From Paenibacillus pectinilyticus (GTDB lineage Bacteria > Bacillota > Bacilli > Paenibacillales > NBRC-103111): a stretch of 64,000 nt of DNA. Below the pieces are notes generated by a model that worked only from the letters and a program-made list of their open reading frames with translations, did no database searches and had not been told where the DNA came from. Positions 7,247 to 16,514 of the stretch are shown one piece after another (positions within the stretch are counted from its first letter, which is position 1; each line of letters opens with the position of its first letter). Location of the stretch: positions 1 through 64,000 of the forward strand of contig NZ_LYPC01000028.1 in NCBI RefSeq assembly GCF_001700435.1, read 5' to 3'. A program made the position numbers and the translations under genes.

Positions 7247-8700
7247 GCAATGATAAAGCACTCATTTTCGAAATGAGCCATCCCGGCCGTGTCGCCTATT
7301 CTTTGCCAGAATCCGACGTTCCCGAAGTGAACCTAGATGAGCTTCTGCCCGCCAAATTCCGCCGTCAAACCGAGCCGGATCTGCCCGAAGTGTATGAAGT
7401 CGATGTCATCCGCCACTATACTGCACTTTCTCGCCGTAACTTTGGCGTGGATAATGGCTTCTATCCGCTCGGATCTTGCACCATGAAATATAATCCCAAA
7501 ATCAACGAAGACGTCGCCCGCTTCCCTGGCTTCGCCCATATTCATCCGTATCAACCGGAAGAATCGATACAAGGCGCGATGGAGCTGCTGTACAATCTCC
7601 AGCATGACCTCGAAGCGATCACAGGGATGGACCGCGTCACCTTACAACCTGCGGCTGGTGCCCACGGGGAGTGGACCGGACTCATGATGATCCGCGCCTA
7701 TCACGAAAGCCGCGGCGAGCACCGGACCAAGGTCATTTGCCCGGATTCAGCGCATGGCACTAACCCAGCCAGTGCAACCGTTGCCGGTTTCCAAACCGTT
7801 ACGATCAAATCCGATGAACGCGGCCTTGTGAACCTCGATGAGCTGCGCCGTGCTGTCGGTTCCGATACTGCTGCGCTCATGCTCACGAACCCAAACACCC
7901 TCGGCTTGTTCGAAGAACAAATCGTCGAGATTGCCGAGATCGTCCATGCCGCAGGCGGACTTCTCTATTATGACGGCGCGAACGCGAATGCCATTATGGG
8001 CATCACGCGACCAGGCGATATGGGCTTCGATGTAGTTCATCTCAACCTGCACAAAACAATGAGCACCCCGCACGGCGGCGGCGGCCCTGGCGCAGGTCCC
8101 GTCGGCGTCAAAGAGCGGCTGATTCCGTTCCTGCCGACGCCACTCGTGGCTAAACGGGCGGATAACAGCTTCTATTTCGACTATAATTATCCAAGGTCTA
8201 TTGGCCGCGTCAAAGGCTACTACGGCAACTTTGGCATTCTCGTTCGCGCCTACACGTACATCCGTACACTTGGGCCGGAAGGCTTGCGCAAGGTATCCGA
8301 GTATGCCGTACTGAATGCCAACTATATGCTTGCTCGGCTAACCCCCTATTTCGACGTGCCGCATCCCCGCTTCTGTAAGCATGAGTTCGTGCTCTCTGGT
8401 AATCGCCAGAAGAAACTGGGTGTTCGTACGCTCGATATTGCCAAAAGATTGCTCGACTTCGGCTATCATCCGCCTACCATTTATTTCCCGCTCAGCGTGG
8501 AAGAGTGCATCATGATCGAGCCGACCGAAACGGAGAGCAAGCAGACGCTCGACAGCTTCATCGACACGATGATTGCGATCGCGAAGGAAGCGGAAGAGAA
8601 TCCCGAGTTGGTTAAAAATGCGCCCTACACGACGGTCGTCAGTCGTATGGATGAAGCGTTGGCCGCGAGGAAACCGGTTTTGAATTGTACCTGCGGGTAA
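7243..8700 (+). CDS. gcvPB: glycine dehydrogenase (decarboxylating) subunit 2, PLP-binding
   Basis: 485 residues, ATGA overlap with gcvPA and therefore probable translational coupling. It is the catalytic half of the split P-protein. The PLP lysine is in HLNLHKTMSTPHGGGGPGAGP, preceded by SAHGTNPASA and YYDGANANAIMG. The C-terminus ends in a cysteine-containing VLNCTCG, a small extension to the core fold. The frame is complete and followed by a strong terminator at 8757. No gene for the E3 (lipoamide dehydrogenase) component is adjacent, so it must be supplied from elsewhere. Confidence 0.96.
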   Translation: MSNDKALIFEMSHPGRVAYSLPESDVPEVNLDELLPAKFRRQTEPDLPEVYEVDVIRHYTALSRRNFGVDNGFYPLGSCTMKYNPKINEDVARFPGFAHIHPYQPEESIQGAMELLYNLQHDLEAITGMDRVTLQPAAGAHGEWTGLMMIRAYHESRGEHRTKVICPDSAHGTNPASATVAGFQTVTIKSDERGLVNLDELRRAVGSDTAALMLTNPNTLGLFEEQIVEIAEIVHAAGGLLYYDGANANAIMGITRPGDMGFDVVHLNLHKTMSTPHGGGGPGAGPVGVKERLIPFLPTPLVAKRADNSFYFDYNYPRSIGRVKGYYGNFGILVRAYTYIRTLGPEGLRKVSEYAVLNANYMLARLTPYFDVPHPRFCKHEFVLSGNRQKKLGVRTLDIAKRLLDFGYHPPTIYFPLSVEECIMIEPTETESKQTLDSFIDTMIAIAKEAEENPELVKNAPYTTVVSRMDEALAARKPVLNCTCG

Positions 8701-8756
8701 CACGTCCCACCTAACTAGTGCGGATCTAGGGCGCATGGCGGCGATCCCACAAAAGA

Positions 8757-8806
8757 AAAGGCTGATCCCTGAAGTAGCGTGCTACTTGGAGATCAGCCTT
8801 TCTTTC
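8757..8806 (+). terminator. terminator of the gcvT-gcvPA-gcvPB operon
   Basis: AAAGGCTGATC (8757-8767) pairs with GATCAGCCTTT (8791-8801), and an inner GAAGTAGC/GCTACTT stem extends it. TTTCTTT follows. It starts 57 bases after the gcvPB stop. Confidence 0.85.
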
Positions 8807-8859
8807 ACTGTAACGTCCTACCTGTATGAACTCTCTGTTCCGAGCATTCAAAACTGCCC

Positions 8860-9042
8860 GTTCCTAACGGAACGAGGATCCGCTATTTCTTGAATTTCTC
8901 ACATTTTGACCGAGTTGCGGAACGTGAGTGCGCTATTCTTTGCTTTCGGGTGATTTTGCGATGAAAAAGCTAAAATAACGTCCCTACGTTCCGTAACATG
9001 CCGATATCAGGCAAATTTGGCCAAATAGCGCACTGAGGTTCC
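8860..9042. repeat. four-copy intergenic element, two units in each orientation
   Basis: Four related 20-base units, all beginning GGAAC and most ending CGCTATT: 8869-8888 (+, GGAACGAGGATCCGCTATTT), 8919-8938 (+, GGAACGTGAGTGCGCTATTC), 8973-8992 (-, GGAACGTAGGGACGTTATTT) and 9023-9042 (-, GGAACCTCAGTGCGCTATTT). Two direct copies facing two inverted copies make a large imperfect palindrome that could fold as RNA or cruciform. A small GTTCC/GGAAC palindrome (8860-8873) adjoins the first unit. The region to 9175 has no reading frame I trust and lies between two convergent operons. Similar repeats are known to me from Paenibacillus intergenic regions, but I cannot confirm identity. Confidence 0.6.
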
Positions 9043-9175
9043 CTTTCGTATGGCCGAGGCCAGGAAGGGGCTAGTTTGCTATGCCAGTGTTGGTGTTGGT
9101 GCCAATCTCAGTACCGGTACAGATGCGGTCGGCTCGAGTTCGAGTTCAGATCTCGATCCCCGATCCCCTCTCACC

Positions 9176-10099
9176 TTACACCGACAGCTTCTCCACCAAC
9201 TGATGCGAAGCCAACACCAAATCCCCCCGAATGCCGCAGGCATTCGGATCATCCAGCGAGTTCAAGAAATGCTGAACGACTCCGGCGAAGCCGCGACGCT
9301 CCAGCACCGTGTCCCAGCTGCCGAAGGTGCGCAGGCGCGGGGCGGCATTTTTATCATAGAAGACAGCCGACTCCAAATTCGTCACCTCGACGGATCTTCC
9401 GCTGCCATGCAGCTCCACTTTTTCCAAATCTACGCCAGCTTGTCTCACCATACTGTATGAGCCCATCGCTGAACCAAATCCCAGCATCCCTGAGGCATGG
9501 AGCAGTTTGCCGTTGGCATCCACTTGTTGATGGGACGTCTGCACTTCATAAGGACCCTCGCCCAACCACAGCAGTGTGTCCAGCATGTGGATCAAATCGT
9601 CATACAGTGTTTCCTTAGCGCTATGCCCTTGCAGTTTTGTCCGATGTTTAACCGCCGAGGCTGCATCAAAACCGCCCGCTTCCTGCAGCCATTGCTTCGC
9701 CTCGATATACAACGGCGCATAGCGGCGGTTAAAGCCTGCTGCAAGCAGCACCCCTTTGCGCTCCGCATAAGAAGCCATTTCGACTGATTCTTCCCACACA
9801 TACGACAGCGGTTTATCCACATATACAGCGACGCCCTGCGCCAAGCACTTCATTGTAATTTCGTAATGTGTGGCTGTTGGGCTATGTACAAAAACCGCAT
9901 CTAATTCCAGCGCTAACAGCTCCTCAAGCTGCGTAGTTCCGAACGGAATCCGGTATTTCATTTGCATTCTTTCGACTGTCGCTGGCGTAGAACTCATAAT
10001 CCCCACAAGCTCCACTTGCTCATTAACAGACAGCAGCGGTAAATACACTTTTTGTGCAATATCGCCTAAGCCGATAAGGCCAATTCTTTTTCTAGACAT
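9176..10099 (-). CDS. Gfo/Idh/MocA-family NAD(P)-dependent oxidoreductase
   Basis: 307 residues from ATG 10099 (MSRKRIGLIGLGDIAQ), with AAGGAG 11 bases upstream; a GTG 12 bases earlier overlaps that site. The N-terminal Rossmann fold shows GLIGLGDIAQKVYLP and, at about residues 92-98, the DKPLS motif (family EKP) whose lysine is catalytic. GFNRRYAPLY and the HMLDTLLWL stretch belong to the C-terminal alpha/beta domain that binds the sugar or polyol substrate. The exact substrate cannot be read. The gene begins right at the stop of the MFS transporter gene upstream, so the two are almost certainly one operon, for uptake followed by oxidation of a cyclitol, sugar or similar compound. Confidence 0.85.
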   Translation of the reverse strand: MSRKRIGLIGLGDIAQKVYLPLLSVNEQVELVGIMSSTPATVERMQMKYRIPFGTTQLEELLALELDAVFVHSPTATHYEITMKCLAQGVAVYVDKPLSYVWEESVEMASYAERKGVLLAAGFNRRYAPLYIEAKQWLQEAGGFDAASAVKHRTKLQGHSAKETLYDDLIHMLDTLLWLGEGPYEVQTSHQQVDANGKLLHASGMLGFGSAMGSYSMVRQAGVDLEKVELHGSGRSVEVTNLESAVFYDKNAAPRLRTFGSWDTVLERRGFAGVVQHFLNSLDDPNACGIRGDLVLASHQLVEKLSV

Positions 10100-10100
10100 G

Positions 10101-11378
10101 TTAAACGCCACTCCTTATTTGTGTCCGTAATACGTAACGCCCTACCCACAACCCTAATATGAGCAAAATCGCGCCAACAACCGTGGATACGCCATAAACC
10201 TGCACCCACATCGGCTGATCTGCAAGAATTGCGTAGATCTTCCCGCCTGCGACAGGGCCCAAGAAAGCAGCGAAACCTGTAATCGCCGAGTACGTCGCAA
10301 TATACATCGGGCGCTCACTTTTCGGCGTATCCCCGATCGTAAAAGCAAAGACCATCTGATTGAAGCCGCCCAAGCCTACGCCCAGCACAACATGAACCGC
10401 ATACAACACAACAACGGCCGGAATGAAGGCGATTGCGCCCCATAATAGACAGGCCAAGGCGATGATCGGTAAAGACCATAATAGCAAAGTTTGCGCCGAA
10501 AAGCGCGCGTTCAAATTCCCCCACACATAGTAACTAGCCATCATGACGAGAGTATGGACGACTGTTATATATGAAACAGTTCCATAGGAAATGTTCATCA
10601 GCTTGAGCATGACATAAGAGAATAGCGGTACGGTCAGCCCTTGTACGAATAAGAAACCCGCTAGAAAAATAATCGCTTTTAGAAAAGCGCGATCCATCAA
10701 TGGTTTCCGGATCATGCCTACGGGATTCGACGCTGTCGATGGCTCGAAGGGCGGATTTGGATACATAAAATAGGCAAATACATTCAAAACCACACATACA
10801 CTAACGATCATAAAAATATACGTAAAACCCTGGCCACCTGGGTACTTATCTAAGATTTGTCCGCCTATAAAAAGTGCAAGTGAACTCACCCCACCCAAAA
10901 TGGTGTTGCGTAGTCCAAAATACCGTCCCCGAATCGGTCCTGGCACCGCATCACTGATTAATGAGGTCCACACAATCCCTCCAGCAGCATTGCCCAAATG
11001 AGCAGCCGTGTACAATATCATATAAGTGATCACCCAAAACTCTTGCGGTAAGACAAATGGAATTAATCCTACACAGGCCCATAAAATCCGATGCGACGAT
11101 CCAAAGATGATAAGCATGCGTTTCCGATTTCGAAATTTCTGCATGATAACAGCCATAGCAATTTGAACAATGTTCACGACCGTCGTAATCGCGAGAATAA
11201 AGCCGATCTCTGTAGAGGTCGCACCCAAGTAAATCAAGTAACCGGTTAAGAACGGCCCGCCCAAAAGCTGAAAAATAACAACAGCTGGAAAGCCCTCAAA
11301 TGTCGCGACAAATAGGCTTCTACGGTACGTGGACATTTTCTTCTTTGGTTTACGCACGATCGCATCCGATAATTTCAT
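10101..11378 (-). CDS. major facilitator superfamily transporter
   Basis: About 425 residues with roughly twelve hydrophobic helices. The signature loops include RFRNRKRML after the second or third helix and the central DAVPGPIRGRYFGLRNT. GRYFGLRN-type text is common in MFS proteins of Firmicutes annotated only as MFS transporter. Two starts are possible: ATG 11384, very close to AAAGGAG, and ATG 11378 with a better 10-base distance; I chose the latter. It is the first gene of a two-gene operon with the Gfo/Idh/MocA oxidoreductase, which suggests import of the oxidoreductase substrate, but export cannot be excluded. Confidence 0.85.
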   Translation of the reverse strand: MKLSDAIVRKPKKKMSTYRRSLFVATFEGFPAVVIFQLLGGPFLTGYLIYLGATSTEIGFILAITTVVNIVQIAMAVIMQKFRNRKRMLIIFGSSHRILWACVGLIPFVLPQEFWVITYMILYTAAHLGNAAGGIVWTSLISDAVPGPIRGRYFGLRNTILGGVSSLALFIGGQILDKYPGGQGFTYIFMIVSVCVVLNVFAYFMYPNPPFEPSTASNPVGMIRKPLMDRAFLKAIIFLAGFLFVQGLTVPLFSYVMLKLMNISYGTVSYITVVHTLVMMASYYVWGNLNARFSAQTLLLWSLPIIALACLLWGAIAFIPAVVVLYAVHVVLGVGLGGFNQMVFAFTIGDTPKSERPMYIATYSAITGFAAFLGPVAGGKIYAILADQPMWVQVYGVSTVVGAILLILGLWVGRYVLRTQIRSGV

Positions 11379-11507
11379 AGGCATAAAGCTCCTTTTGTCT
11401 GTCTAGCAAGGTTGGTAAGATCTAATAGTTTACAACCTATGGGTCGCTTATGGTAAAATAGGAGGGATTACCTAATCTATCATGTCAGGCGGGATCATCG
11501 TAAACTT

Positions 11508-12062
11508 ATGAAACCTAAAATTTGGGGACTACTCGCAACCTTGTTGCTCTTTTTGACTTTCATTGTACTCTCTCTTTCGTCTCAGTCAACTACTTATTTG
11601 TATATCGCTAGTGTATGTCCGTTGCTTGTTGTACCGTTTCTACCTGATATACGCTCTCATCAATATATTAAGCCTAAAGGGACAGGTTCCGTACGTCTCA
11701 TCTCTATGGAAAATAAGGACACTGGCGAATCCGATTTTCTCGTCATCTTATTCCAGCCAGGGTATGTCAAATGGAATGGCGGTATGCTTTACTTCAATCT
11801 GGAAGACAAGATGAAAGATGTCTATGTGAAGCCAGATCCTTACGCAGCAACGCTTACCGTACTCAAATATGATCTGAAAACACACCGTCGCAAGAAGAAC
11901 TGGATCGGCATTTCCTTAGATCAGCTGCAACAGCGCACGGAACAACTCTCCTATACGACGAATGAAGTGAACCGTCTGATTATTCGTATGTCTGATATTC
12001 AAGAAATACAACAAACCAACTTGAAGCACCCAGCTTCCATGGGCCAACAAGTTGGCGCGTAA
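11508..12062 (+). CDS. membrane-anchored protein of unknown function
   Basis: 184 residues. Two hydrophobic segments at the N-terminus (about 6-24 and 29-46) are followed by a soluble domain of about 135 residues with alternating strands (SVRLISME, FLVILFQPGYVKWN, DVYVKPDPYAATLTVLKY) and a helical tail (LDQLQQRTEQLSYTTNEVNRLIIRM). The domain probably faces the cytoplasm. I do not recognise the family. The ribosome binding site is weak (GGCGGG). It is divergent from the MFS operon and ends at a strong terminator, so it is transcribed alone. Confidence 0.6.
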   Translation: MKPKIWGLLATLLLFLTFIVLSLSSQSTTYLYIASVCPLLVVPFLPDIRSHQYIKPKGTGSVRLISMENKDTGESDFLVILFQPGYVKWNGGMLYFNLEDKMKDVYVKPDPYAATLTVLKYDLKTHRRKKNWIGISLDQLQQRTEQLSYTTNEVNRLIIRMSDIQEIQQTNLKHPASMGQQVGA

Positions 12063-12088
12063 GTCATGTTATTCATCCTAAAAAAGCA

Positions 12089-12168
12089 AAAAATCACCCA
12101 ACGCTCTAGTTTCCAGCCTACACGTATTTGGTAGGTCATCGGAAGCTCAGTCGTGGGTGATTTTTTTT
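12089..12168 (+). terminator. terminator after the unknown membrane protein gene
   Basis: AAAAAATCACCCA (from 12088) pairs with TGGGTGATTTTTTTT (12154-12168) around a long, partly paired loop. The 8-base T run is strong. The A tract on the 5' side means it may also stop transcription from pepA on the other strand. Confidence 0.75.
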
Positions 12169-12252
12169 GTAAAGAATCAGGGAGAATCGTATTAGGAACG
12201 CCTCAACAAGGAGGTTAAGCCCGACGTTTTTACGGAAATTTTAATAAAAACA

Positions 12253-13761
12253 TTAATTTAGCTGCTCTCCGCACAAATATGCAGCTAGCGTACGTACCAT
12301 AACGCCCGTTGCCCCTTTGGGTTCAATGCCTTTAGCAGACCAGAGCCAAGCGGTACCGCCTGTATCCAGATGGATCCATGGCGTTTCCTCGGCAAAGTAG
12401 CCGATGAAGAGCCCCGCCGTTATCGCTCCTGCCCAACGGTCGGAGGAAGTCGCGTTTTTGATATCAGCTACATCACTCTTCAGCATAGCTCGGTATTCAG
12501 GATAGTTAGGCAGCTGCCACACTTTCTCGCCGGCAGCACCAGCCGCCTGAAGAAATGGCTTAAGGAACTCATCATCATTCGTCACGGCCCCAGTCGCGAT
12601 ATCTGCAAAAGAAATCAGAATCGCTCCCGTTAGCGTTGCAACATCAATGAGACGATTCGCGCCTTGCGCTTTGGCATATGTAATTCCCTCGGCCAAAATG
12701 ATACGACCTTCCGCATCGGTGTTCAGCACCTCTACAGAATGACCGCTGAGCATCGTGACGACATCCCCAGGACGGTATGCCGTACCGGATGTCATATTCT
12801 CCGCGGATGGAATCACGACAACGAGATTCACCTTCGGCTTCAACTGGCCAACGACATGCAGCGCTCCGAGCAGTGTGGCGGCTCCGCCCATATCACTGAT
12901 CATCTCTTCCATGCCATCGGGTCTTTTCATCGAAATGCCGCCGGTATCGAAGGTCACGCCCTTGCCGACGAGGCCCAGCACGTCGGCATTCTCAGGATCA
13001 CCCGTGTACCGCACGGTGATCATCCGTGGCGGGTGGACGCTGCCTGCGCCCACCGCGGTGAGGCCGCCCATCCCGCGGGCGGCAATCTCGTGCTCATCCA
13101 GCACTTCGCAGGCGAAGCCATAGTGCTGGGCAAGGCGTACGGCTTCCTCTGCGAGGGAAGCCGGAACAAGCTTGTTGCCCGGGAGGTTCGTGAGATCCCG
13201 GGCATAGTTCGTGCCCTCCGCAACCGCCTCGGCGGCTGCGATCGCACTTGCCAGAAGCGCTGCATCCGCAGCGGCTTCGGTGAGCAACACTGCCTGGCGC
13301 AGCTCCGCGCGCGCCGGCTCATTCTTGCGGTACGCCGCGATGCGGTACGTACCGAGGAGCAGCCCTTCGGTCAGCGCCGAGGCAGCTGACCGGCTGTCGA
13401 TACCGCTTGGCAGCTTCAGCGCCAAGCGTTCGAACTGCAGCGCGAGCATCTTGCGCGCTGCATGGACCGCGGCTGCGCGCAGCGTATCGCGTGAGGCTGC
13501 GGGGCCGAGCCCCGCAACGAGGACGTACGCGTACGGCAGCAGCCCGTGGGTTGGCAGCGCCTCGAGCTCACCTGAGGCGCCTGTGAAGAGGCCCTTTGCG
13601 CGCATGCGCTCAAGGGCCTGATCGAGCTGCGGCAGGCCAAGGACGCCGTCCTGGCGCAGCTCCACTTCCGTGAGGCAGACGAGAATCACGTCTGCCCCTG
13701 TGTTGTTATCCGTAGGCGAGGTATACACACTCGTTGTGATGTCTGTTATTTTGGTAAACAT
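12253..13761 (-). CDS. pepA: leucyl aminopeptidase, M17 family (cytosol aminopeptidase)
   Basis: 502 residues, full length. The C-terminal catalytic domain has the two-metal motifs GLVGKGVTFDTGGISMK, SDMGGAA and NTDAEGR (around residue 350), with the downstream DVATLTGA block. It is a hexameric cytosolic metallopeptidase that removes N-terminal residues such as leucine from peptides. The N-terminal half is unusually Ala-rich, and the DNA from about 13000 to 13660 is sharply GC-rich relative to the rest of the gene. The frame is intact throughout. ATG 13761 is the likely start (TAGGG upstream at a long distance). No close operon partner: the next gene upstream ends at 13817. Confidence 0.93.
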   Translation of the reverse strand: MFTKITDITTSVYTSPTDNNTGADVILVCLTEVELRQDGVLGLPQLDQALERMRAKGLFTGASGELEALPTHGLLPYAYVLVAGLGPAASRDTLRAAAVHAARKMLALQFERLALKLPSGIDSRSAASALTEGLLLGTYRIAAYRKNEPARAELRQAVLLTEAAADAALLASAIAAAEAVAEGTNYARDLTNLPGNKLVPASLAEEAVRLAQHYGFACEVLDEHEIAARGMGGLTAVGAGSVHPPRMITVRYTGDPENADVLGLVGKGVTFDTGGISMKRPDGMEEMISDMGGAATLLGALHVVGQLKPKVNLVVVIPSAENMTSGTAYRPGDVVTMLSGHSVEVLNTDAEGRIILAEGITYAKAQGANRLIDVATLTGAILISFADIATGAVTNDDEFLKPFLQAAGAAGEKVWQLPNYPEYRAMLKSDVADIKNATSSDRWAGAITAGLFIGYFAEETPWIHLDTGGTAWLWSAKGIEPKGATGVMVRTLAAYLCGEQLN

Positions 13762-13816
13762 AGGAAGTTACCCTACTCTCATCCGAATTTCATTTCCAAT
13801 CCTTTTATACCCCTAA

Positions 13817-14830
13817 TTAATAAAACGACGCTGCCTTCTGCACCACGGACTGCATGGGAAGCTGATACGGACACTTCGCCTCACAAAGGGGTACCACCTT
13901 GCACGGATCGTGGTCTGCACAGCTTAATATTTTTTCCTTTTGTCGTTGAAAAAATCCGTCGCCCTTCGGCAACAATCCAAATTTCTCTCTAAACTTGCTT
14001 GCAATCATCACATCAGGAATCGCAATTTCCACTGGACATGAGCAATAATTGCAGCGTCTGCAATCATGTTCACCTAGTTCTCGCGCCAACTGCTCCAGTT
14101 CCAGCCGTTCCTCAGTGCCTACTTCTTTTTCTTGGGCCGCCAAGTTTTCTTGCACTTCCTTGACACTGACCATTCCCGATATCGTCACATGCACGTCTTG
14201 GCTATAGGGATAACGGATCGCCCGATCCACCGGTTGGATGAACCCGCCGGACAGAGGCTTCATCGCTACTTTCATCAAGCCCATCTCGGACGCTTTAGGA
14301 ATTAATTCATCTAGTGCAAAAGGCTGTGCCAGATTTAAATGAAATAGGATTTGTGAAAACTGTTCTTTAGCAATCCATTTGACGAGTAAATCCGGCCGAT
14401 GTCCGGAAATACCGATGAACCGTACCTTACCTTCACGCTGAGCCTCTAGTGCCGCCTCATACGCACCTCCGACTTCCATCGCTTTCTTGTATTCCGTCAC
14501 ATTGTTCACATAGTGGATCTGTAATAAGTCCACATGGTCTGTTTTCATTCGTACTAAGCTGCGTTCAATTTCGGCCTTGGCTGTTGCATAATCCCGTGCG
14601 CCGGTTTTCGTTGCCAAGAAATATTCCTGCCTGCGATGAGAGATACACTCCCCGATGATCTCTTCGCTATTCCTGTAGGCTGCTGCCGTATCTATGTAGT
14701 TAATACCGTGATCTAAGGCATAATTAAGCGCTTCTCTTGCTTGTTCTAATGGAACACTAGGCAGATTCATCGCTCCGAATCCTAGTGACGATACTTTGTA
14801 TCCCGACTTTCCAAACGTCGAATATCTCAA
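13817..14830 (-). CDS. aldo/keto reductase with C-terminal iron-sulfur (ferredoxin-like) cysteines
   Basis: 337 residues from a TTG start (14828-14830) behind AAGGGGG; longer in-frame starts lack a ribosome binding site and family similarity begins at LRYSTFG. The barrel carries GFGAMNLP, the catalytic DTAAAYRNSEE (Asp/Tyr), ATKTGARDY and LLQIHYV. After about residue 255 a cysteine-rich tail follows: CRRCNYCSCP and then CADHDPCKVVPLCEAKCP. This matches the group of clostridial/bacillar AKRs that bind Fe-S clusters, where the tail may deliver electrons. The second group (C-x5-C-x6-C-x3-C) departs from the usual CxxCxxCxxxCP spacing. Substrate unknown. Likely monocistronic. Confidence 0.85.
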   Translation of the reverse strand: MRYSTFGKSGYKVSSLGFGAMNLPSVPLEQAREALNYALDHGINYIDTAAAYRNSEEIIGECISHRRQEYFLATKTGARDYATAKAEIERSLVRMKTDHVDLLQIHYVNNVTEYKKAMEVGGAYEAALEAQREGKVRFIGISGHRPDLLVKWIAKEQFSQILFHLNLAQPFALDELIPKASEMGLMKVAMKPLSGGFIQPVDRAIRYPYSQDVHVTISGMVSVKEVQENLAAQEKEVGTEERLELEQLARELGEHDCRRCNYCSCPVEIAIPDVMIASKFREKFGLLPKGDGFFQRQKEKILSCADHDPCKVVPLCEAKCPYQLPMQSVVQKAASFY

Positions 14831-15009
14831 GCCCGATTTCCCCCTTATGTTTGCTGTTCGTACAACAACAGCTTCACCTGCGCTCCCACACACATGGATG
14901 CTTCATTTAACGCTAAAAATGTTCTAGCTTTTACACTTGCGCTTGCAACTATTGTAATACAACTCCGCTTCACTTTCCATGCTGCAGCCAACATCCCATG
15001 CCACACAAG

Positions 15010-15039
15010 CAAAAACACCCAAGGCATTCGCCTCAGGTG
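15010..15039 (-). terminator. terminator of sigI-rsgI
   Basis: On the minus strand CACCTGAGGC (15039-15030) pairs with GCCTTGGGTG (15025-15016) over a GAAT loop and is followed by TTTTTGC. It lies 61 bases past the rsgI stop. Confidence 0.7.
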
Positions 15040-15099
15040 CTCTGTCACATGCTAAAAAGGAATTTGATATTGACAATCCCCTGCTAGGATAAGGAATGA

Positions 15100-16485
15100 C
15101 TATCGTCTTCCATTATCACTATCATCCCGATCCCTGTTTCCAAAGTCCCATGAAAACCCAGGAAACCTGCCAGCATCACCATTGGATTGCTGAGACGGTT
15201 TAGCCGTCGACTTACTCGTGCTTGTCGGCTTCACGGTTGCTTTGGGGGTCGGCGTTGGCTTCTTCGTTACGGACGGCTTCTTACCATCGTTGCTCTTATC
15301 ATCGTTGTTGTCGTCGTCCTTACGATCAGACTTTGGGGTGGATTTATGATCATCCTTATTGCTATCCTTATTGTCATTATTGTTTTTGTCATTGCCATTT
15401 TTATCATTGTTGTTCCTATCATTATTCGTTTTACCATTGTTATTGTTTCTATCATCACTATTGTTGCGATCGTTGTTCCCATTTCGGTTACTCAAATCTG
15501 GCTTAGTGTTCTTCGGAGTAGGGGTAGGCTTACTGCTAGCTTTACCGCTTCCTGTGTTAGTCCCTTTACCATTGTTGTTTTTGTTATCATTCGATTTGTT
15601 AGGTGAGCTATCCCCATCGGAGTTCTCATTCTGCAGCTGTTGTGCACGTTCTGACAACTTCCCTGACTTCTCGTCTGCTAACAGTCTTTGCAGGGAGGAC
15701 TTATCTATTGGCTTATCCGGCTTAACCAACGTTTCGATACCGCCATTTTTCTTAGCAATCGTATGAACGGAATCATTTTTGAGATCATCGATGGAAACCT
15801 TTACCCCATTATCAATGGCATTCAGATAGATCGCATATTTCCCAGCGGATATACCGCTTGCTTGTGCTTCCTTACGTACTTCTTGTGGGGCAGCGAATGC
15901 TTGCACCTCATAATTCTTTACTTGATCCGGATGGCTGTCCTCGATATGCTTATCGACTTGTGCCTTCATTTTCGTCGCAATCGCTTCATCACTGATCGTT
16001 GTCTTGGTCCCTACTACGGTTGAAGAAATAATAATATCGCCTTCACCCTTAGCAAGTGCGCCTTGCTCGGCTTTGTCTAAGATATCCGAAGTAACAGCTG
16101 TTAACGATTTATTCTTAAAAGCGACAGATTGAATCAAATTCACACCATCTGTATTGAGCCCATGCAGGTCACGAACAACCTCATTATTATCAATCCCAAT
16201 TTCAACACTAGGATTAATATCTATCGTCACGTAGGCAACGACGCCATTGCCTGACACGTTTCCTGTCAATGTCGAGACCAATACAAAACAAACAACAATC
16301 GCAGCAGCTAATCCCGAAACGATGGCCATCTGCGGAACTCGCAAACGCCGTTTCACGGGTGTATAGAGAATCTCTTCGCCTAACTCACAGCTGCGCGTCC
16401 CCCTTGGTAACTTATCGAATCGCCCCTCTGGATTCATAACAATAATGGAGTTCTCGCTTAATTCCATTACAATTCCCTTGTTCAT
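15100..16485 (-). CDS. rsgI: anti-sigma-I factor RsgI-type protein with low-complexity Asn/Asp/Lys tail
   Basis: 461 residues. The first about 50 residues (MNKGIVMELSENSIIVMNPEGRFDKLP) are the RsgI N-terminal domain, which binds SigI in the cytoplasm. One membrane helix follows at about 52-74. Residues about 80-230 are the extracytoplasmic domain with the hallmark YVTIDINPSVEIGID and SAGKYAIYLNA, the self-cleaving region described for RsgI. From about residue 285 to the end the sequence is almost entirely Asn, Asp, Lys, Ser, Thr and Pro (for example NNDRNNSDDRNNNNG, KPTPTPK). Such linkers usually span the cell wall, but here no carbohydrate-binding domain follows. It is 29 bases downstream of sigI, and the pair is expected to be autoregulated. 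Confidence 0.9.
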   Translation of the reverse strand: MNKGIVMELSENSIIVMNPEGRFDKLPRGTRSCELGEEILYTPVKRRLRVPQMAIVSGLAAAIVVCFVLVSTLTGNVSGNGVVAYVTIDINPSVEIGIDNNEVVRDLHGLNTDGVNLIQSVAFKNKSLTAVTSDILDKAEQGALAKGEGDIIISSTVVGTKTTISDEAIATKMKAQVDKHIEDSHPDQVKNYEVQAFAAPQEVRKEAQASGISAGKYAIYLNAIDNGVKVSIDDLKNDSVHTIAKKNGGIETLVKPDKPIDKSSLQRLLADEKSGKLSERAQQLQNENSDGDSSPNKSNDNKNNNGKGTNTGSGKASSKPTPTPKNTKPDLSNRNGNNDRNNSDDRNNNNGKTNNDRNNNDKNGNDKNNNDNKDSNKDDHKSTPKSDRKDDDNNDDKSNDGKKPSVTKKPTPTPKATVKPTSTSKSTAKPSQQSNGDAGRFPGFSWDFGNRDRDDSDNGRR

Positions 16486-16514
16486 GCGCTGTTCTTCCTT
16501 TCATCAGGCTTTCT

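Noticed and set aside
12664..13389. Plus-strand frame of about 240 codons opposite pepA
   Set aside because: Explained by the GC-rich part of pepA; there is no recognisable protein and no ribosome binding site.
15187..15766. Plus-strand frames opposite the RsgI tail with hydrophobic repeats
   Set aside because: They are the complement of AAC/GAT/AAA codons of the Asn/Asp/Lys tail and read as Ile/Val/Leu strings; not a membrane protein.
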